From assembly GCA_002900995.3 (NCBI GenBank), contig CM035311.1, forward strand, positions 1,488,001-1,552,000: a DNA stretch of 64,000 bases, in the 5' to 3' direction. This DNA is from Ganoderma boninense (Eukaryota > Basidiomycota > Agaricomycetes > Polyporales > Polyporaceae). The position numbers and the translations under genes are program-made. Below the pieces are notes generated by a model. It saw only the letters and a list, made by a program, of their open reading frames with translations. It did no database searches and was not told the origin of the DNA. Position 1 is the first letter of the stretch. Each line of letters begins with the position of its first letter. Below, in pieces: positions 48,422-60,549 of this stretch.

Positions 48422-49616
48422 TTGCTCTGGTCGCTTTCCGTCGCTATCCCAGTTTTCGACCGTCGTCGCCGCTCCTCATCATTATCTGTACTCCCTACTG
48501 CTCCTTCCTCTCCCTGCAACTGCGAATGGACGATCAGCAAACCAGCGCCATCAATGCACGCCACCTCCATGTCTGTTACTCTCGTCTTTGTCAAGCTCCC
48601 CTCAGTCCGACGACCGACCTCGAGGGTGCGCTGTGCTACCCGCGGATTGGACAATGCCCATGCATCGCATGTACGCTGGATGTTCCCACCGCATATGCCG
48701 TCCCTGGTCGAGGATCCCCATACAACCTGGAAGGTCCCCCCTCGAGGCACCTTCCAGCTGCAGGCGACCATGCCCAACTGTATGTGGGTCCTGTTCAGAG
48801 GGACTACGGTATGTAGATAGCTTCGCATCGTTGATTTCGTGTTGATGTGACAAATGTACGCATGTCAAGTTGAAGGCCCTACATTTCGGCCGTCTCTCTC
48901 CCCTGACTGCCACCCATTGTCGCAGTTGATGACAGCCTCGACGTCCCCGGTTCCCGCACTTGCTTCTGCTGACACCGCCTCCCAGGACACTTACCCATCG
49001 ACAAAGAGCACGAAGTTCGGCCCGCTCCGCCTCGAACTAGATCCAACCGGCACCGTCATCATTGCGCAGAGCGACTACGAGTGCGGACAGCCGTTCCCGA
49101 CTAACGCGTTATCCCAGCCATGCGCGTATGACGGGTTTAGCTTGTCGAGTGCGATGGCCAACAAGTTCGACGCTCTCTCTGGCGCACACGAAGTGGCTTT
49201 TCCTGGCGTGACGTTCGGCCAGAAGATCTCCGTTCGACTGCGTGTTTGTCATCCGTTATTGCATGCATAGCTCAACAATGCTCATACGGCAGTGGTCCTT
49301 ACAGCTCGTCGACTACCCGCGATACGACCACCAAGGCACTGTTGCAGGGCGCGCGGGTAAAACAAGGTCGTCCCCGACTCGTGCGGTTGTGGCAAACTTG
49401 GTCGCGAGAGAGTTGGAGCGATTCATAGTGAGTAATCATGTGCATTGCCTGGGATTTCGAGATCGATTTGGCGTACAGGACCATCAGAGAGCGAGTAGAC
49501 ATCCACTTTCACATTTGGGAAGAGCGATCACCCTGGACAACCTTTACCTGATCAATATCAAGCACGTCTCTCCCGCCAGCATCCAGCCCGTTATCGCTCT
49601 CGTGGACAATCTCTGA
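48422..49616 (+). CDS. hypothetical protein, at least four exons
   Basis: I do not know the function. Four exons fit in phase. One ends at 48811 with WTISKPAPSMHATSMSVTLV, VRWMFPPHMPSLVEDPHTTW and NCMWVLFRGTT. The next starts near 48926 (LMTASTSPVPALASADTA) and includes FGPLRLELDPTGTVIIAQSD and MANKFDALSGAHEVAFPGVT. A third reads WSLQLVDYPRYDHQGTVAGR, then VVANLVARELERFI. The last gives DHQRASRHPLSHLGRAITLD, NLYLINIKHVSP and a stop at 49616. The agreement of phase over three introns argues for a real gene. The start shown is only the beginning of the first open exon, so the true ATG must be upstream. The pattern suggests a beta-rich fold; no catalytic motif is seen. Confidence 0.5.
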
Positions 49617-52600
49617 CTTGGACACGAGGTTGCCCACGTCGTTGTCATCCGTCTTTCTCCGGCATTTGCCACAGTCTCTTCATGATAATGGTTTGGAGGA
49701 TGGACCACATGGAATTATTGATTCGTACGGACTCCGACCACGATGTGATGGGGATGTCGGACTTTATGTCGAGCCGTCATGTACATCTCGTTGTATTGGT
49801 ACCCCGTGCAAATGGACTCTCTCAGGTTTGGTAAAGCTTCGTACGTTCGTCTTATGTAGCTTGTTCCCTCATGTTTTGTATGGACTATGCCCTATGGACA
49901 TGCTTATGATACTTGTGTCCGTCTCCTACACCCCCGTCGGGGCGCACACAGTTGATTGGTCTTTCCATGCTGAGCCAAACGGCGCTGCTCGGTCTCAGCC
50001 TCCACCTTAAATTCCCCGTGACCTCAGTAGGAAATGGGATGCCCTTATTCGGGGGCGGCATAGCAACAGGCATGGAGAACAATCGACCGCTCGCGCTCCA
50101 ATAGGACGTTTAGGTAACGGCGCCGATCCAATGCGCCTCCGCCGACTCACCCGTGAGATGAAGGGAGCGGGATCTCCGCTAGCCACGGAAGCCCCGCGAG
50201 TACCCAGCGCTGAGGGCCATCTAGGAAGCTGTGTCTCTTCTTTTCGTCAACTCATTACCTCAGACCATGGAAACCGCCTGGAGCCGTGGGCCAGCGAAGC
50301 TTAGCGGCATGGAAGCGACTGGCAGGCTCGCTGCCATCCGAGTCCAAGCACGGGACGCCGGAGCGCTGGCGGTCTTGGATGGTGTCGTTGGCAGTCAGCG
50401 CCAGCACCGAAACATTGGCAGACATTGAATTCGACTCGTTCTTCGGGAAGTAAACTTAGAAAGCTGCAAAAACGAAACTCAGAAGATACGGTGAGCACAG
50501 ACAGGACAGAGACTCAAGCTCAAGATTCGGGTGAGGACGGCGCTCCTCGGGGCGGTGGCTGGCTCGGGAAGCGCCGTGGTATTGGCGCCACGTGTCGGAC
50601 GTCGCCGGCCCGAGAATCGTTCCTCGAACCTCGAATCCGAAATTACGGTGGAACTGCACAGAAAAGAATGCTCATAACAACATTCCTGGCTATATATCTC
50701 CCCCCTTTCGAAGCCAGCAAGATTCTACACTTTGTACCATCTACCCTCCACGATCCTAGGCTTCCCCCGCCGCAAGAGAACCCGACTTGCTACAAGAAGC
50801 ATCATCGCATGAGAACGCGAACGCCACCCGAATATAGAAACACACATCGCGACCTGGGCCGTGCTAGCAAGCAGCAAAAAGTACATCCGCTCGAAAACGA
50901 ACTTGGATACAGGTGAGCGTCCCCGAAGCCTTCTTTCGGAGTCGTGGAGATGTCCGAGAAGCCACAACGCGGCGGCGAGCATATTCCGGCAAGAAACTGC
51001 GCCTCCCGGTGCGATTTCTTGCGCAGAATATGTTCGTGGCCGCCAGCTTCAGCGCCACTATCCTCGTGGAAAGACGTCGCGGTGGAGGACAGGTGGTGGA
51101 TGCGTACCTCGTGAATGATGCCCCAGCGAGGCACCATGGCGCACGAGCGGGAAACCGGGATAGGACAGTTCCGTCGTGAGCCCGCCGCTTGGGAGAGCGG
51201 GCAGGCACGACGGGAGTCCTCCAAGCGGTGGGATGAAGTGGAATGGTGGGCGTTGAGCCAGCTGCCGTCTGTCGGCGCACCGATCATGGTGGGGCAGCAC
51301 CACTTGAGCGCGACTACGGACCTGGTGCAGAGGTGATGTTTGCGGAGGAGGGCTGGGGGTGAAGAGCGATTGGGGGGAGGGTGTTGAGGCTCCTGACCGT
51401 CCCAGGGACTGTCCTTATGTACCTCGGCGGGGTCCACAGGCTCTCACGGTCTCCAGGACGAGGCATAATGCGATGTGTGCTTCAGGTGCGCTCTATGAAT
51501 AAAATGATCGATAAATTTGCTGCCTTAGCCTTAGGCTTGCGGCGGAGTCTAGCGTCCATGTTACGGAACAGACTTGCCTCAGTTGGTCCGACTAGGAGCT
51601 GACCGCCCATCCCTCAGGTCCATCGTCCCCCTGACAGGATACGTCCAGCGTTGGCGTTCGTTGGCATCCTGCGAGCTGGGTCTGCCAGTCAGACACATAC
51701 CGTCCCACCCACCTACGCCATTGTCTCCCTGTCGCGGGGCCTTCACGGTTTGTGGTTGAGGAGTTATCGTCTACGCAGAAGAACGCACCAATGCGACAGC
51801 TGACATCCAGACCATCGAAGCTTCTGGACAACTAGGCCCCAAACGTAAGTGTACGTACCTCGCCGTAGGCAAGAACCCCGGAGGTGAAGGCGAGACACGT
51901 AGCACGAGGTCGAGGGGTGGGACGAAAGAGTGCGAAAGCAACGCAGATGCTGCCTGCAGAGCTGAGAATGGCATCACAACTGCCGGCGGCTCGCGCGGGG
52001 CCAGGCGAAGGTGGCGGCGCACGTCGGATTGGGCGACAGGCCCAACACAGCCGCGCGAAAAGGACAACACAAGGTACCTTTTCGGTCGGGTGATCTCACG
52101 TCCAACACGACTGACGTACACTGGGCTGCAGGTCGGCTGCTCGCGAACGTCGCATGATCCAGGCAGGCGTGCCCGGCTTCCTCCAGCCGCGGATCTCCTC
52201 CGTCGACCATGGATTACGACAGAGACTGACTGGGGTGTGCTATGGTCCAAAAGCGAGGGGATGAAACCCGAGTAACCCGCTTGCACCGTGAAAACTTTCT
52301 CCTTCAGTGTCGGACGGCTCCGAATTAAGGACTGCTTGCTACATGGTTCATCTCGAACACCACAGGACGCGATTGCAGCGCGGCAAACACATATTCTACA
52401 CGCAGAACCGCATGGTCCGAACCTTCCACCCAACACCAGTCCCCCAGAAGAACGACTCCGCCGAGATGCCGCCATTCTCCAACGCAGGACGCGCAACCCA
52501 TGTTCCCGCTCTGCTCGCTCCCCCTCTCTCCCCCTCGCCCTCCGCATTACGTGTAGCTCATCTCCGTACGTGCCCAGACCCAGGGATGTAAAACCGATCT

Positions 52601-55600
52601 CCCCCCAGTCGCCCTGCCCAACGTAAGTATCACCACCCTGGTTCTCACGACGCTAACATCTCCAGGGAGATGCGTATAGGCACCCGCCCCCCGGCTATAC
52701 CCCGATGCCTTGGCCGACCGATTGCAGCGGATCGATGGAATCGCACTCGGGTCGCCTGTGGTCCCCGAAGCTACGTCTCGCCGCGCCTCTTTACGGCGAA
52801 GCTGCCCCCGCGCCATCTCGGCACGATTCTAATTGCTACACGTTCAACGCCCGTGTGGCCGTTTTTGGCGTCCGGCGGGACGCAGTAGGATTGGCGCCAC
52901 AAAGTCTTTGCTCCACCCTGAAACCGACTGCGTGGGGCGGAAAGTGGCCTTCGAGGATTCGGGACCTGGAACTGGAGGGCCACTGGCGTTCCTAACAGAG
53001 TAAGGGTTCTGCCTCGTGCGATCCAAGTGGAGCTTGCCTACATCAGGGCCAAGGGACGGGACAACGTGACGGGGCTGCCAGGGCAAGTGACAGTTTCGAG
53101 CTTGAACGCGTCAACATACTTGGGTGTAGAGACATCGATTAACGTTGGACGGTTTTACAAGGATTATTCTAGGCGCCGACATGTGCGTGTTGGTCGGATA
53201 TTTCACGCTGCGGACAGGTTTCGAGTCTAATGTCCCAATGGACTCCCATGAACACTTTCAGTCGCCGGGGGAAAAGCCAGACATGGAGCTACGCACCTAA
53301 GGCGACTGTCGTCGAAGCAATAGCTTACCAACGGTGCTGGTGTCGTGTCAGATAGCGCGCAGTTCTGTGTCGTCTTTGAACGGGACGAAATATGTGGTAA
53401 CCTTAACACAGTTTGAACGCATGCCTCCCGATCGACTGTGACGGTGCTCCGCATCCCGATTGTGTTTCACGCGTGATGATCGATGACCATTGAATAAGGG
53501 GCTCATGTATATTGCCTGAGGACATGTGGCATACCGATTTTCACGGACAGGAAGCACGTACATGCTCGGGCTCTATTGGCCTTCGAACTTTCGGTGGTTT
53601 GATACGCAGGCACATGGTGACCATGTGCCAGGCCTCGACCGTGGTCCGTGGCCGCCGTGGAGAGACCCGCAGCTTCGGGCTACGAAGCGGAGTTGGAGCG
53701 GGGAAGCGCAGCGACTCAGCAACAGCGTCCCTTGCTGTCGCTTGCCTGATCGACAAGCATGCAGAGTCCCGAAGAACAGCGAATGTTTTCGTCATACTTA
53801 GGTCTGAAGTGAAACGTCGGTCGCGTGGAGCTGAACTAGGCTGAACTGCGTTCCTAAGTGGCTCGAAAATGCATGGTGAGAATTTGGCAGGGACTGGGAG
53901 GCCATGAGACAAAGCAAGCCCCGAAACTCGGCGTCGGAGGGCCTGGTAGCAAAGATTCAGGGAGGCCATACGCAAGCCATACGTCATGGTCACAGAATCC
54001 GAGTCCGCGAAGCAGCGCGCTTGCGAAGTGGTTACTGATGCCGCGCTTCAGGAAGCACAAAGTGCGAAAACCACGGACGGAAGGTGCGCTGCTTGTGCGA
54101 AGGCTACTTGGCTCCTGACAGTGTGCCGTGCGCCGTGCCGGCGATTGAAGCTCGTTCGTCATGAATGGAGTGGATGCCGGATGTCGAAGGCCAGAACGAG
54201 AGGCAATCTGGGTCCCGGTGCGATACAGTGAGGGAGGGTACTGAATGTAAACCAGATTGTCGGCTGCATGGTGAGAGAGGAGAAGGAAGCGGAGTGTCGT
54301 GCGCGGACAATGCGGCCGAGCGGTTGTTGACTGGTGCGCTTTGATAGCAGTGGTGACTGGGCGGTGAATAGGGCCACCACATTTGTAGCAGAATTGCGAC
54401 AGGGGTGGCTTGCAGGGATCGAAGATCTGAGAGATCGCCGGGCTGTTGGAAGCCTGGCAACGTGCTGCGCTGCGCGAGGCGCGTACGAATGGGTCGGCGG
54501 CGCAGGTCTTTTGCCCGGCCACTCCGAGCGCAGTTACGATGACATACTGTACGAGGAAAGTGCGTTTCTTACACCGGGGCTACGACGGTTTCCGAGGTGA
54601 ATGTGAACATCGATATCGGTAAGAGTACCTTGAACACACTGGCGAACTTAGTAAGACATGCCAGATAAGGCAGGCGGCGTTAGCATGCAGGCTGGGTGGC
54701 GTGAGGACACGTTCCTTGCCATCTCCCTCCATCGACGTGGAGCTCGTAGCGGAAGGTGGATCATCCAGAGCAAAGCCAGGTGCGACGCCGAATACAACGG
54801 ATGGCGGCCTATAGCGGCCTTGACATGGCAGCCATGAAACTGTCCGTGGCAGATCACAGTAGCTCGGGGAGAGTCGTGGCACTGGTTACCGATCAAATCG
54901 TACCGGGAGTAGACAGGAGCGTGCTTGTAGCCACGGCCCGTCCATCGGCGGAGCGCATGCGCATGCAACCAACATTGACCCTCCCGACACGCGCTCTTGA
55001 ACATGTCGGCCACAGCGTGGAGTGTTGCCGATGAGGTTGAAGGTTGGCAGCGGTACGTTGTGCGGCTGGTGATGACGCTGTTACGGTATGCCGAGTAGCC
55101 TGAATGCAGCATCCGCAGGAAAGCGCCCCCGAGCTGTCGGCGAAGGTGAAAGCGTTGCATCAACGTAGTGGAATAGCATGAAGGTGCAAGTGCAGAGTTT
55201 AGGGAAGGTTAAGGGAGGTGAGTGCTGGCAGCGGAAGCGATGTGGTCGTGATCAATGCATGCGCGTGTGCCGGGAGCGGGTCGGGAAAGGGAATTTGAAA
55301 GTGGGGAGCCGATTCTCGATCAGATCGAGTGTGCGATCGGACGGCGGGAGTTGACGCGATGGTCCCAGTCCAAGCCTCGTCTCGGTCCAAGTCCTTCTCC
55401 CATGCGTCTCAAGCCTCGAGCCTCGCATTCAGTCTGGCCTTGACGCAGCCTATTAGTATGAGCCGGCCCTCGCACTCGCGCTTGCGCCAAGCCCAGAGAA
55501 ACCACGAGGCCCAGCGCATGTGAGAACAGGCCGCGAGCTCTGCGCGTTCCGTTGTTGGGGGAGGCCCGTGGCCAGATCAAACTCCGTGTGCCTCGCAGCC

Positions 55601-56041
55601 CTAACCCGTTGCGGCGGATGCGAGCATGGCGAAAAGGCAACGCTCCTTCTCCCGTCCGACGCTTTCGTGCGACTTTGGTGCATCTCATACCCACAGGCGC
55701 TCCAATAGCGCTCCTCCGTGGTTTTCGCGACGCTTCCTGTCTTTCTCCGTAGGGCCTATGCGGAACTCTACCCTGCTCTCCGCCGTCCAACACCCCCCAT
55801 GTACTCCCTCGCCCTCGCCTGTCAACGTTCAACTTTTCTTTGCTCACCCATCATCTTCTCAGCGTCTCGACCGACCCCCACACATATGCCAGTCGGATAA
55901 AGACTTGTCCTCGGTAGCCTTCTGTGCCCCCCCTCTCGTCTTCCATCCCTCCCAGTGACACCTCTAGAATACATACCCCTTCTCCTATTCTGGTCCCCGA
56001 CAACTAACGTCCCTGATCTACCCTTCGAACCCTCCGATATC
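49617..56041. other. 6.4-kb gene-poor stretch
   Basis: Frames such as 50425-50916 (+), 50802-51437 (-), 51771-52547 (-) and 53854-54522 (-) lack ATG starts, domains or splice consistency. I see no transposon coding sequence either. The last 400 nt, with pyrimidine-rich runs, are probably the promoter of the monooxygenase at 56042. Confidence 0.4.
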
Positions 56042-57915
56042 ATGTCTATCAAGAAGTTCCGAGTCGCGATCTGGTACGCTGTCCCATATTATTTACTCCC
56101 ATGCCAACCGTTCTTAGGCCCTTGCAGCGGTGGAGGTGTCGGCGGCCTGGTCTGCGCCGTGGCCCTTTCGCGATACTCCGATATTCAAGTCGATGTCTAC
56201 GAGTCCGCCGGTGCATTCACGGAGATTGGAGCCGGTATCGGAGTGTGGCCTCGCACCTGGAAAATCCTGGCTGCCCTTGGTCTCACTGACGAGCTTTCAA
56301 AAATCGCTATCGTACCGCCCGCTGACCAGCCACGCACGTTTCTCTTCCTATCATTGTCTTCCCAAGTTCCTAATGCATCCTTCAGGGGTCGCCTTCAACT
56401 TCCGCAAGGGCGACCAACCTGAGGGCGTCAACTTTTATACCCTCACCACTCCAGGTGCGTTCGATACCCGCCTGCGGAGCCTCCCGGGTGACAACTAAGT
56501 TGTCCTGCTTTGTTACGAAGGAGGCATGCTCGCATTCCACCGCCCCGATTTTCACGCCATCCTCCTACGTCACCTGTCATCACAGTGCCATACGTACACA
56601 AGCAAGCGGCTCGTCTCGTACACCCACACTGTCTCCCCACAGCCCGCCACCAAACTCTACTTCCGCGATGGAACCACTTCTGTGTGCGACGTCCTCATCG
56701 GCGCGGATGGCGTCAAGTCGTCGGTTCGGAGTGCAGTCGTCAAGGAGCTCGCCACGGTCGCTCGTGCAGAAGGGAGGACGGAAGACGCGCAGAAAGTACT
56801 AGCCGCTGGTCCGCCCAAGTGGAGCGGTATGGTGGCATATCGCGCGGTGATTCCTTCGGATATGCTCAGGAGACATGCGCCATGCCACCAGGTGCTGGAG
56901 AGGCCTATGCTGGTCAGTCAGATGCTTCGCTCAGTGGTTCATGACTCAGTTTTGGCTCCTCTCGTAGTATTTGGGGAAGGATTCCGTGAGTCTGTTTTCT
57001 GCGCCGATGCTCAATCTCGCCGCTAACCAACGTGCAGGAGTTGACAGTGTACCCGATAGCATGCGGCACGCTTGTCAACTTCGCCGCCTTCCGCTCCCGG
57101 TATGACAAGGAGAACACGACGTTCAACGGGGATTGGGTACAAGATGTTTCCAGAGAAGAATTCTTCACCGACTTCGCCGGGTGGGAGCCAGAGGTACATA
57201 ACCTCATTCAGGTATGTGATTATTCCAGTACGTCTATATCGTCACTAAGGCATTGAATGGTCCCAATTCAGGCGGTGCAGAGGGTGAATCGATGGGCGAT
57301 ACACACCACATCCCCCTTACCCTCTTTCGTGTCTGGTAGAGTGGCCCTTCTGGGCGACGCGGTACGTCATAACCGCCCGAACCTTCAGGCTATACGGCTG
57401 ACCATTCCTTTCCCCTGCAGGCCCACGCCATGATGCCGTTCCAAGGGGCCGGCGCTGGGCAAGCCATCGAGGTACGCCGCCCCGCCCAAACTTGGTGCTC
57501 GCTGATCCACTGACGCTCCCGGACCGCGTTCTATTCTGTCGTGTTCTATTCGCGGACCATCTGGGGCTTCTCACAGGACGGCTACGTGCTCGCTACGCTG
57601 CTCGGCGACTCCCGAACAACGCTGTTCACGATCGACCGTGCACTCCGTGCATACGATGCCGTCCGCCGGCCGTTTGCGCAGCGGGTGCAGGCGGGCTCGC
57701 GCGAGAACGGGCTCCTGTACACGCTCAACTTCCCCGGGCTCACCTTCGACCGTCCGGTGTCCCGCACAGACCGCGAGGACGTCGCGCGTCTGGGGGAGAT
57801 CCGCTCGCGCATCGAGATGAACTGGCAGTGGGCGTGGACCACGACCGTCGATGGGGACCTGGGGCGAGCGCTGAGAATGCTGGACGGGCCCACCGCCAAT
57901 AGGCGGCGGTCGTGA
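56042..57915 (+). CDS. FAD-dependent monooxygenase (salicylate hydroxylase-like)
   Basis: Group A flavoprotein hydroxylase, expected to use NAD(P)H and oxygen on an aromatic substrate. ATG 56042; exon 1 ends at 56073 inside VAIC and exon 2 (from 56128) completes the nucleotide-binding GGGVGGL. VDVYESAGAFTEIGAGIGVW follows. A 52-nt intron (56334-56385) appears to use a GC donor. Next come VAFNFRKGDQPEGVNFYTL, MLAFHRPDFHAILLRHL and the second FAD motif DVLIGADGVKSSVR. A micro-exon (YLGKDS, about 56969-56986) precedes ELTVYPIACGTLVNFAAF. GRVALLGDAAHAMMPFQGAG and GQAIEDGYVLATLL form the third motif across two introns. The end at 57915 is basic. No signal peptide is seen, so it is probably cytosolic. 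The exact substrate is unknown. No neighbouring pathway genes are visible. Confidence 0.88.
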
Positions 57916-58789
57916 GGACGACGCTATTTATTCGGCTCTTCGGAGGTGCTCGGATTGGCGTACGCTGGGACTGGGCTGCCTTTTTATTGATTTCCATATA
58001 TATACCCATGATCTCTTCCTAGGAAATATGTGTACAGGTGCGTGTCGTCCGTCTGCCCGCTTTTCCTCTGTAATTTTCTGGCAGCAGTCAACTGACTCCA
58101 GTCCGGGGACGTTTTAGGCACATCATATTCTAGGGTTCTTGGTGTTTCAGCGCGTCATGGCATTCACAGATAATCCGGTTTCGACGGAGCTGTACGACCA
58201 TTTTTGTATCACCACGCCTTTACAATCCATCGCTATCCCGTTCAAACTACCGTGCGGTCCAAAAACTCGACGTGTCTGGACACGCCCGAAGTCGCCACCA
58301 ATTATGATTTCGGCATGAGCGGCTTTTAGCCACCCACGATTGGTGCCAGCAATGCCGGTCATGCCTAGCGTCTACCCTAAGGACGGACGATCGGTAAATA
58401 GGCCCAGAAAAGGGTCAGCGAAGTAGTCGCTTGCTCTCAATGAAGCGGTAGGTTTTCCAAATCCAAAACTCAGGTTTATTGTCCCCAACATTCTCAAGCC
58501 TCGGGAACACGGAAGATCGTTAAGATATAGGGAAGCTCGATCGCGACCGTCTCGATCTTCGCTGTCAGCGGATGCAACGTCATGCGCTCTCACTAGTCAC
58601 TAGTCACTGCCCGCGCGCCCTGCTTGCGACCCGTGGCGCACTGTGGCGCCGCGGATGTCCCCGGAATCGTGGTAGCTTTGCGGACGCACTTTCGACCTTT
58701 CAAGTTTATCAGCCTGGAGGACAGTCAGCTGAGCTCGACCTGCACGACTTTGCTTGTAGCGGCTCTGCGAGTTGACAACGTTGGTTAAC

Positions 58790-58811
58790 ACCTACCTATT
58801 GGAAGGTAGGT
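58790..58811. repeat. 8-bp hairpin
   Basis: ACCTACCT and AGGTAGGT are separated by 6 nt. Confidence 0.7.
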
Positions 58812-59861
58812 TACTGGGTTCTTCTTGACGACGGGTCTTCAAGGCAACGACCAGCGGGTTAATAGAATACTTAGCGGCGCTGCGCATTAGCGTCTCTTTT
58901 GACATTGTTCGTGGCATTGAGATGGTGCTCGAGCGCCTTGCCCTGTCTCGTTGCTCAAGCGCTCAGGCTCAAGCTCAAGGTTCGAATTTCTGTTGGAAAA
59001 CGGTTGCGGTGAAAGAATTCATATGTGGCCCCTCAACGTTCAATTCCTGGGAGGACACACAAGCTGTCGATCCCGCTTGTGCGGCCTGTGAGCGTGAGGT
59101 ATCAACTCGTTGCAGAGGGCGGCCGTCCGAATTCGCTTGGAATCAACGAGCCATCTTCGACCACTTGGGCTAGAGTTACATCCGTGGCAAGAGCTATGAC
59201 TGGAGCCCCGCTGTACAGCCACGCAAAGGACTTTGTCACACGTCTCCCTGATCAAGGCCAATTATCCGCAACAACTCCGCGGGTGAAGATGTCCTCAAGG
59301 CGGGACCGAGCAAAACAAAATAACTCGTTCAAGTGCCCATGGTAGTGATAGATTGTGCAAGGAACACGCATTCGGGAATGCAGCAGGAGCCCTTTGGCCA
59401 CCGAGGACCGGTACTGTCGTTCATATGGCCGAGTTTTGGCCTCTCCAAAATCCCGAGGACGACTGGGGACAATCAATGAAGCATCGCACGCTGATCTTGC
59501 CACTAGTACTAACATGGTAGCACCCAAAAAGAGCATTTGCGAGAGACAGTTTAAGCAAGTCTGATTAATGCCAACTGACAAGTGATGCCCGTGGGTGTAC
59601 TTACCAATTCATGCATGGTCGACGTCGGAGGTACCCGGGTCGCACCAAGCACATCAAATCCCCTAAATTTCCGGCTATAAGGTTACTTCGGTACAAAGGC
59701 ATGTGTGCAAGGAGGAGTGCCCTTGTCATAGACAGAGAGTCATTCTAAACATTCGGGGTATGGCGGAACGGTGAATCACTTGTTACAATACACCTCTGAC
59801 TACAAACCTTAGACCCGAAAGTTGGCTAGAAGTTCCGGGCGTAAGCCTACATACGAAGTGC

Positions 59862-59911
59862 TGCCTACCTGGTCTCGTACCCAGACGGTAGGGTACGAGA
59901 CCATGCCTACC
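59862..59911. repeat. 34-bp palindrome flanked by 8-bp direct repeats
   Basis: TGGTCTCGTACCC and GGGTACGAGACCA form a perfect 13-bp inverted repeat around an 8-nt loop (59870-59903). TGCCTACC stands directly on both sides (59862-59869 and 59904-59911), like an 8-bp target-site duplication. Confidence 0.8.
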
Positions 59912-60549
59912 CGGCCCTCCAGGGACTGTGGGAGACCCAAAAAACTTCCGGAGTTGGGCACCGAGTACGACCACGTTCAGATAACCAGCATGGAACACAC
60001 CAGAACCGTTCTTACATCCGATGCCGCCATACGGAAGCCGCTGCTCAACTCAGCCACCCGACGTGCCTGTAATGGCGATGACACACGTACGGACTGGGGG
60101 AGCGCTTCCGTGAGCCCCTTCGTCCCCCGACGTCGTTCTGATCGCGCCGCAGCACGTATAGCTCGCGTAGAAAGAAGCGTCTTGGACTGATCTCTGCGGA
60201 GATCACTGCCGGCTCCGCCGCACCTGGGATCCATAGCTTAATTGCTAAATCGACTGCGTCTGCGTCATGGTGGCAGCGCACGTCCACGCAGCGGACTCGC
60301 AGCCATGTGCATGCAGCTGCGTGGGGGGCGAAAGGGCCAGAGGTCGAACGGACATACACATTCATGGACGGCGGAACACTCTAAGGTGCAGATCGCGGTC
60401 GCGCAAGACCTTCTCGCGACGTCTAAAACGGGCCCTGGGAGAACCATCTACGGCGTACGCACCCCTGCCCCTGGAACCCGCCCTGAACCCCTTCGCGGTG
60501 GGATGTGGAACTTTGAGGCACCTTCGGCGCAGTGCTCGACGTTCCGAAT

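Larger units (their letters stand above)
57916..60549. other. gene-poor region between monooxygenase and lipase 2
   Basis: No supported gene. It contains a hairpin at 58790-58811 and a striking palindrome with flanking direct repeats at 59862-59911. Confidence 0.45.

Noticed and set aside
50802..52547. Minus-strand frames of 211 and 258 codons
   Set aside because: The first begins at GTG. Both have shadow-like composition, and no exon joins could be made.
53854..54522. 222-codon minus-strand frame with a CYKCGG pair that looks like a zinc knuckle
   Set aside because: The frame starts at GTG, there is only one CxxC, and no transposon or gag-like context surrounds it.
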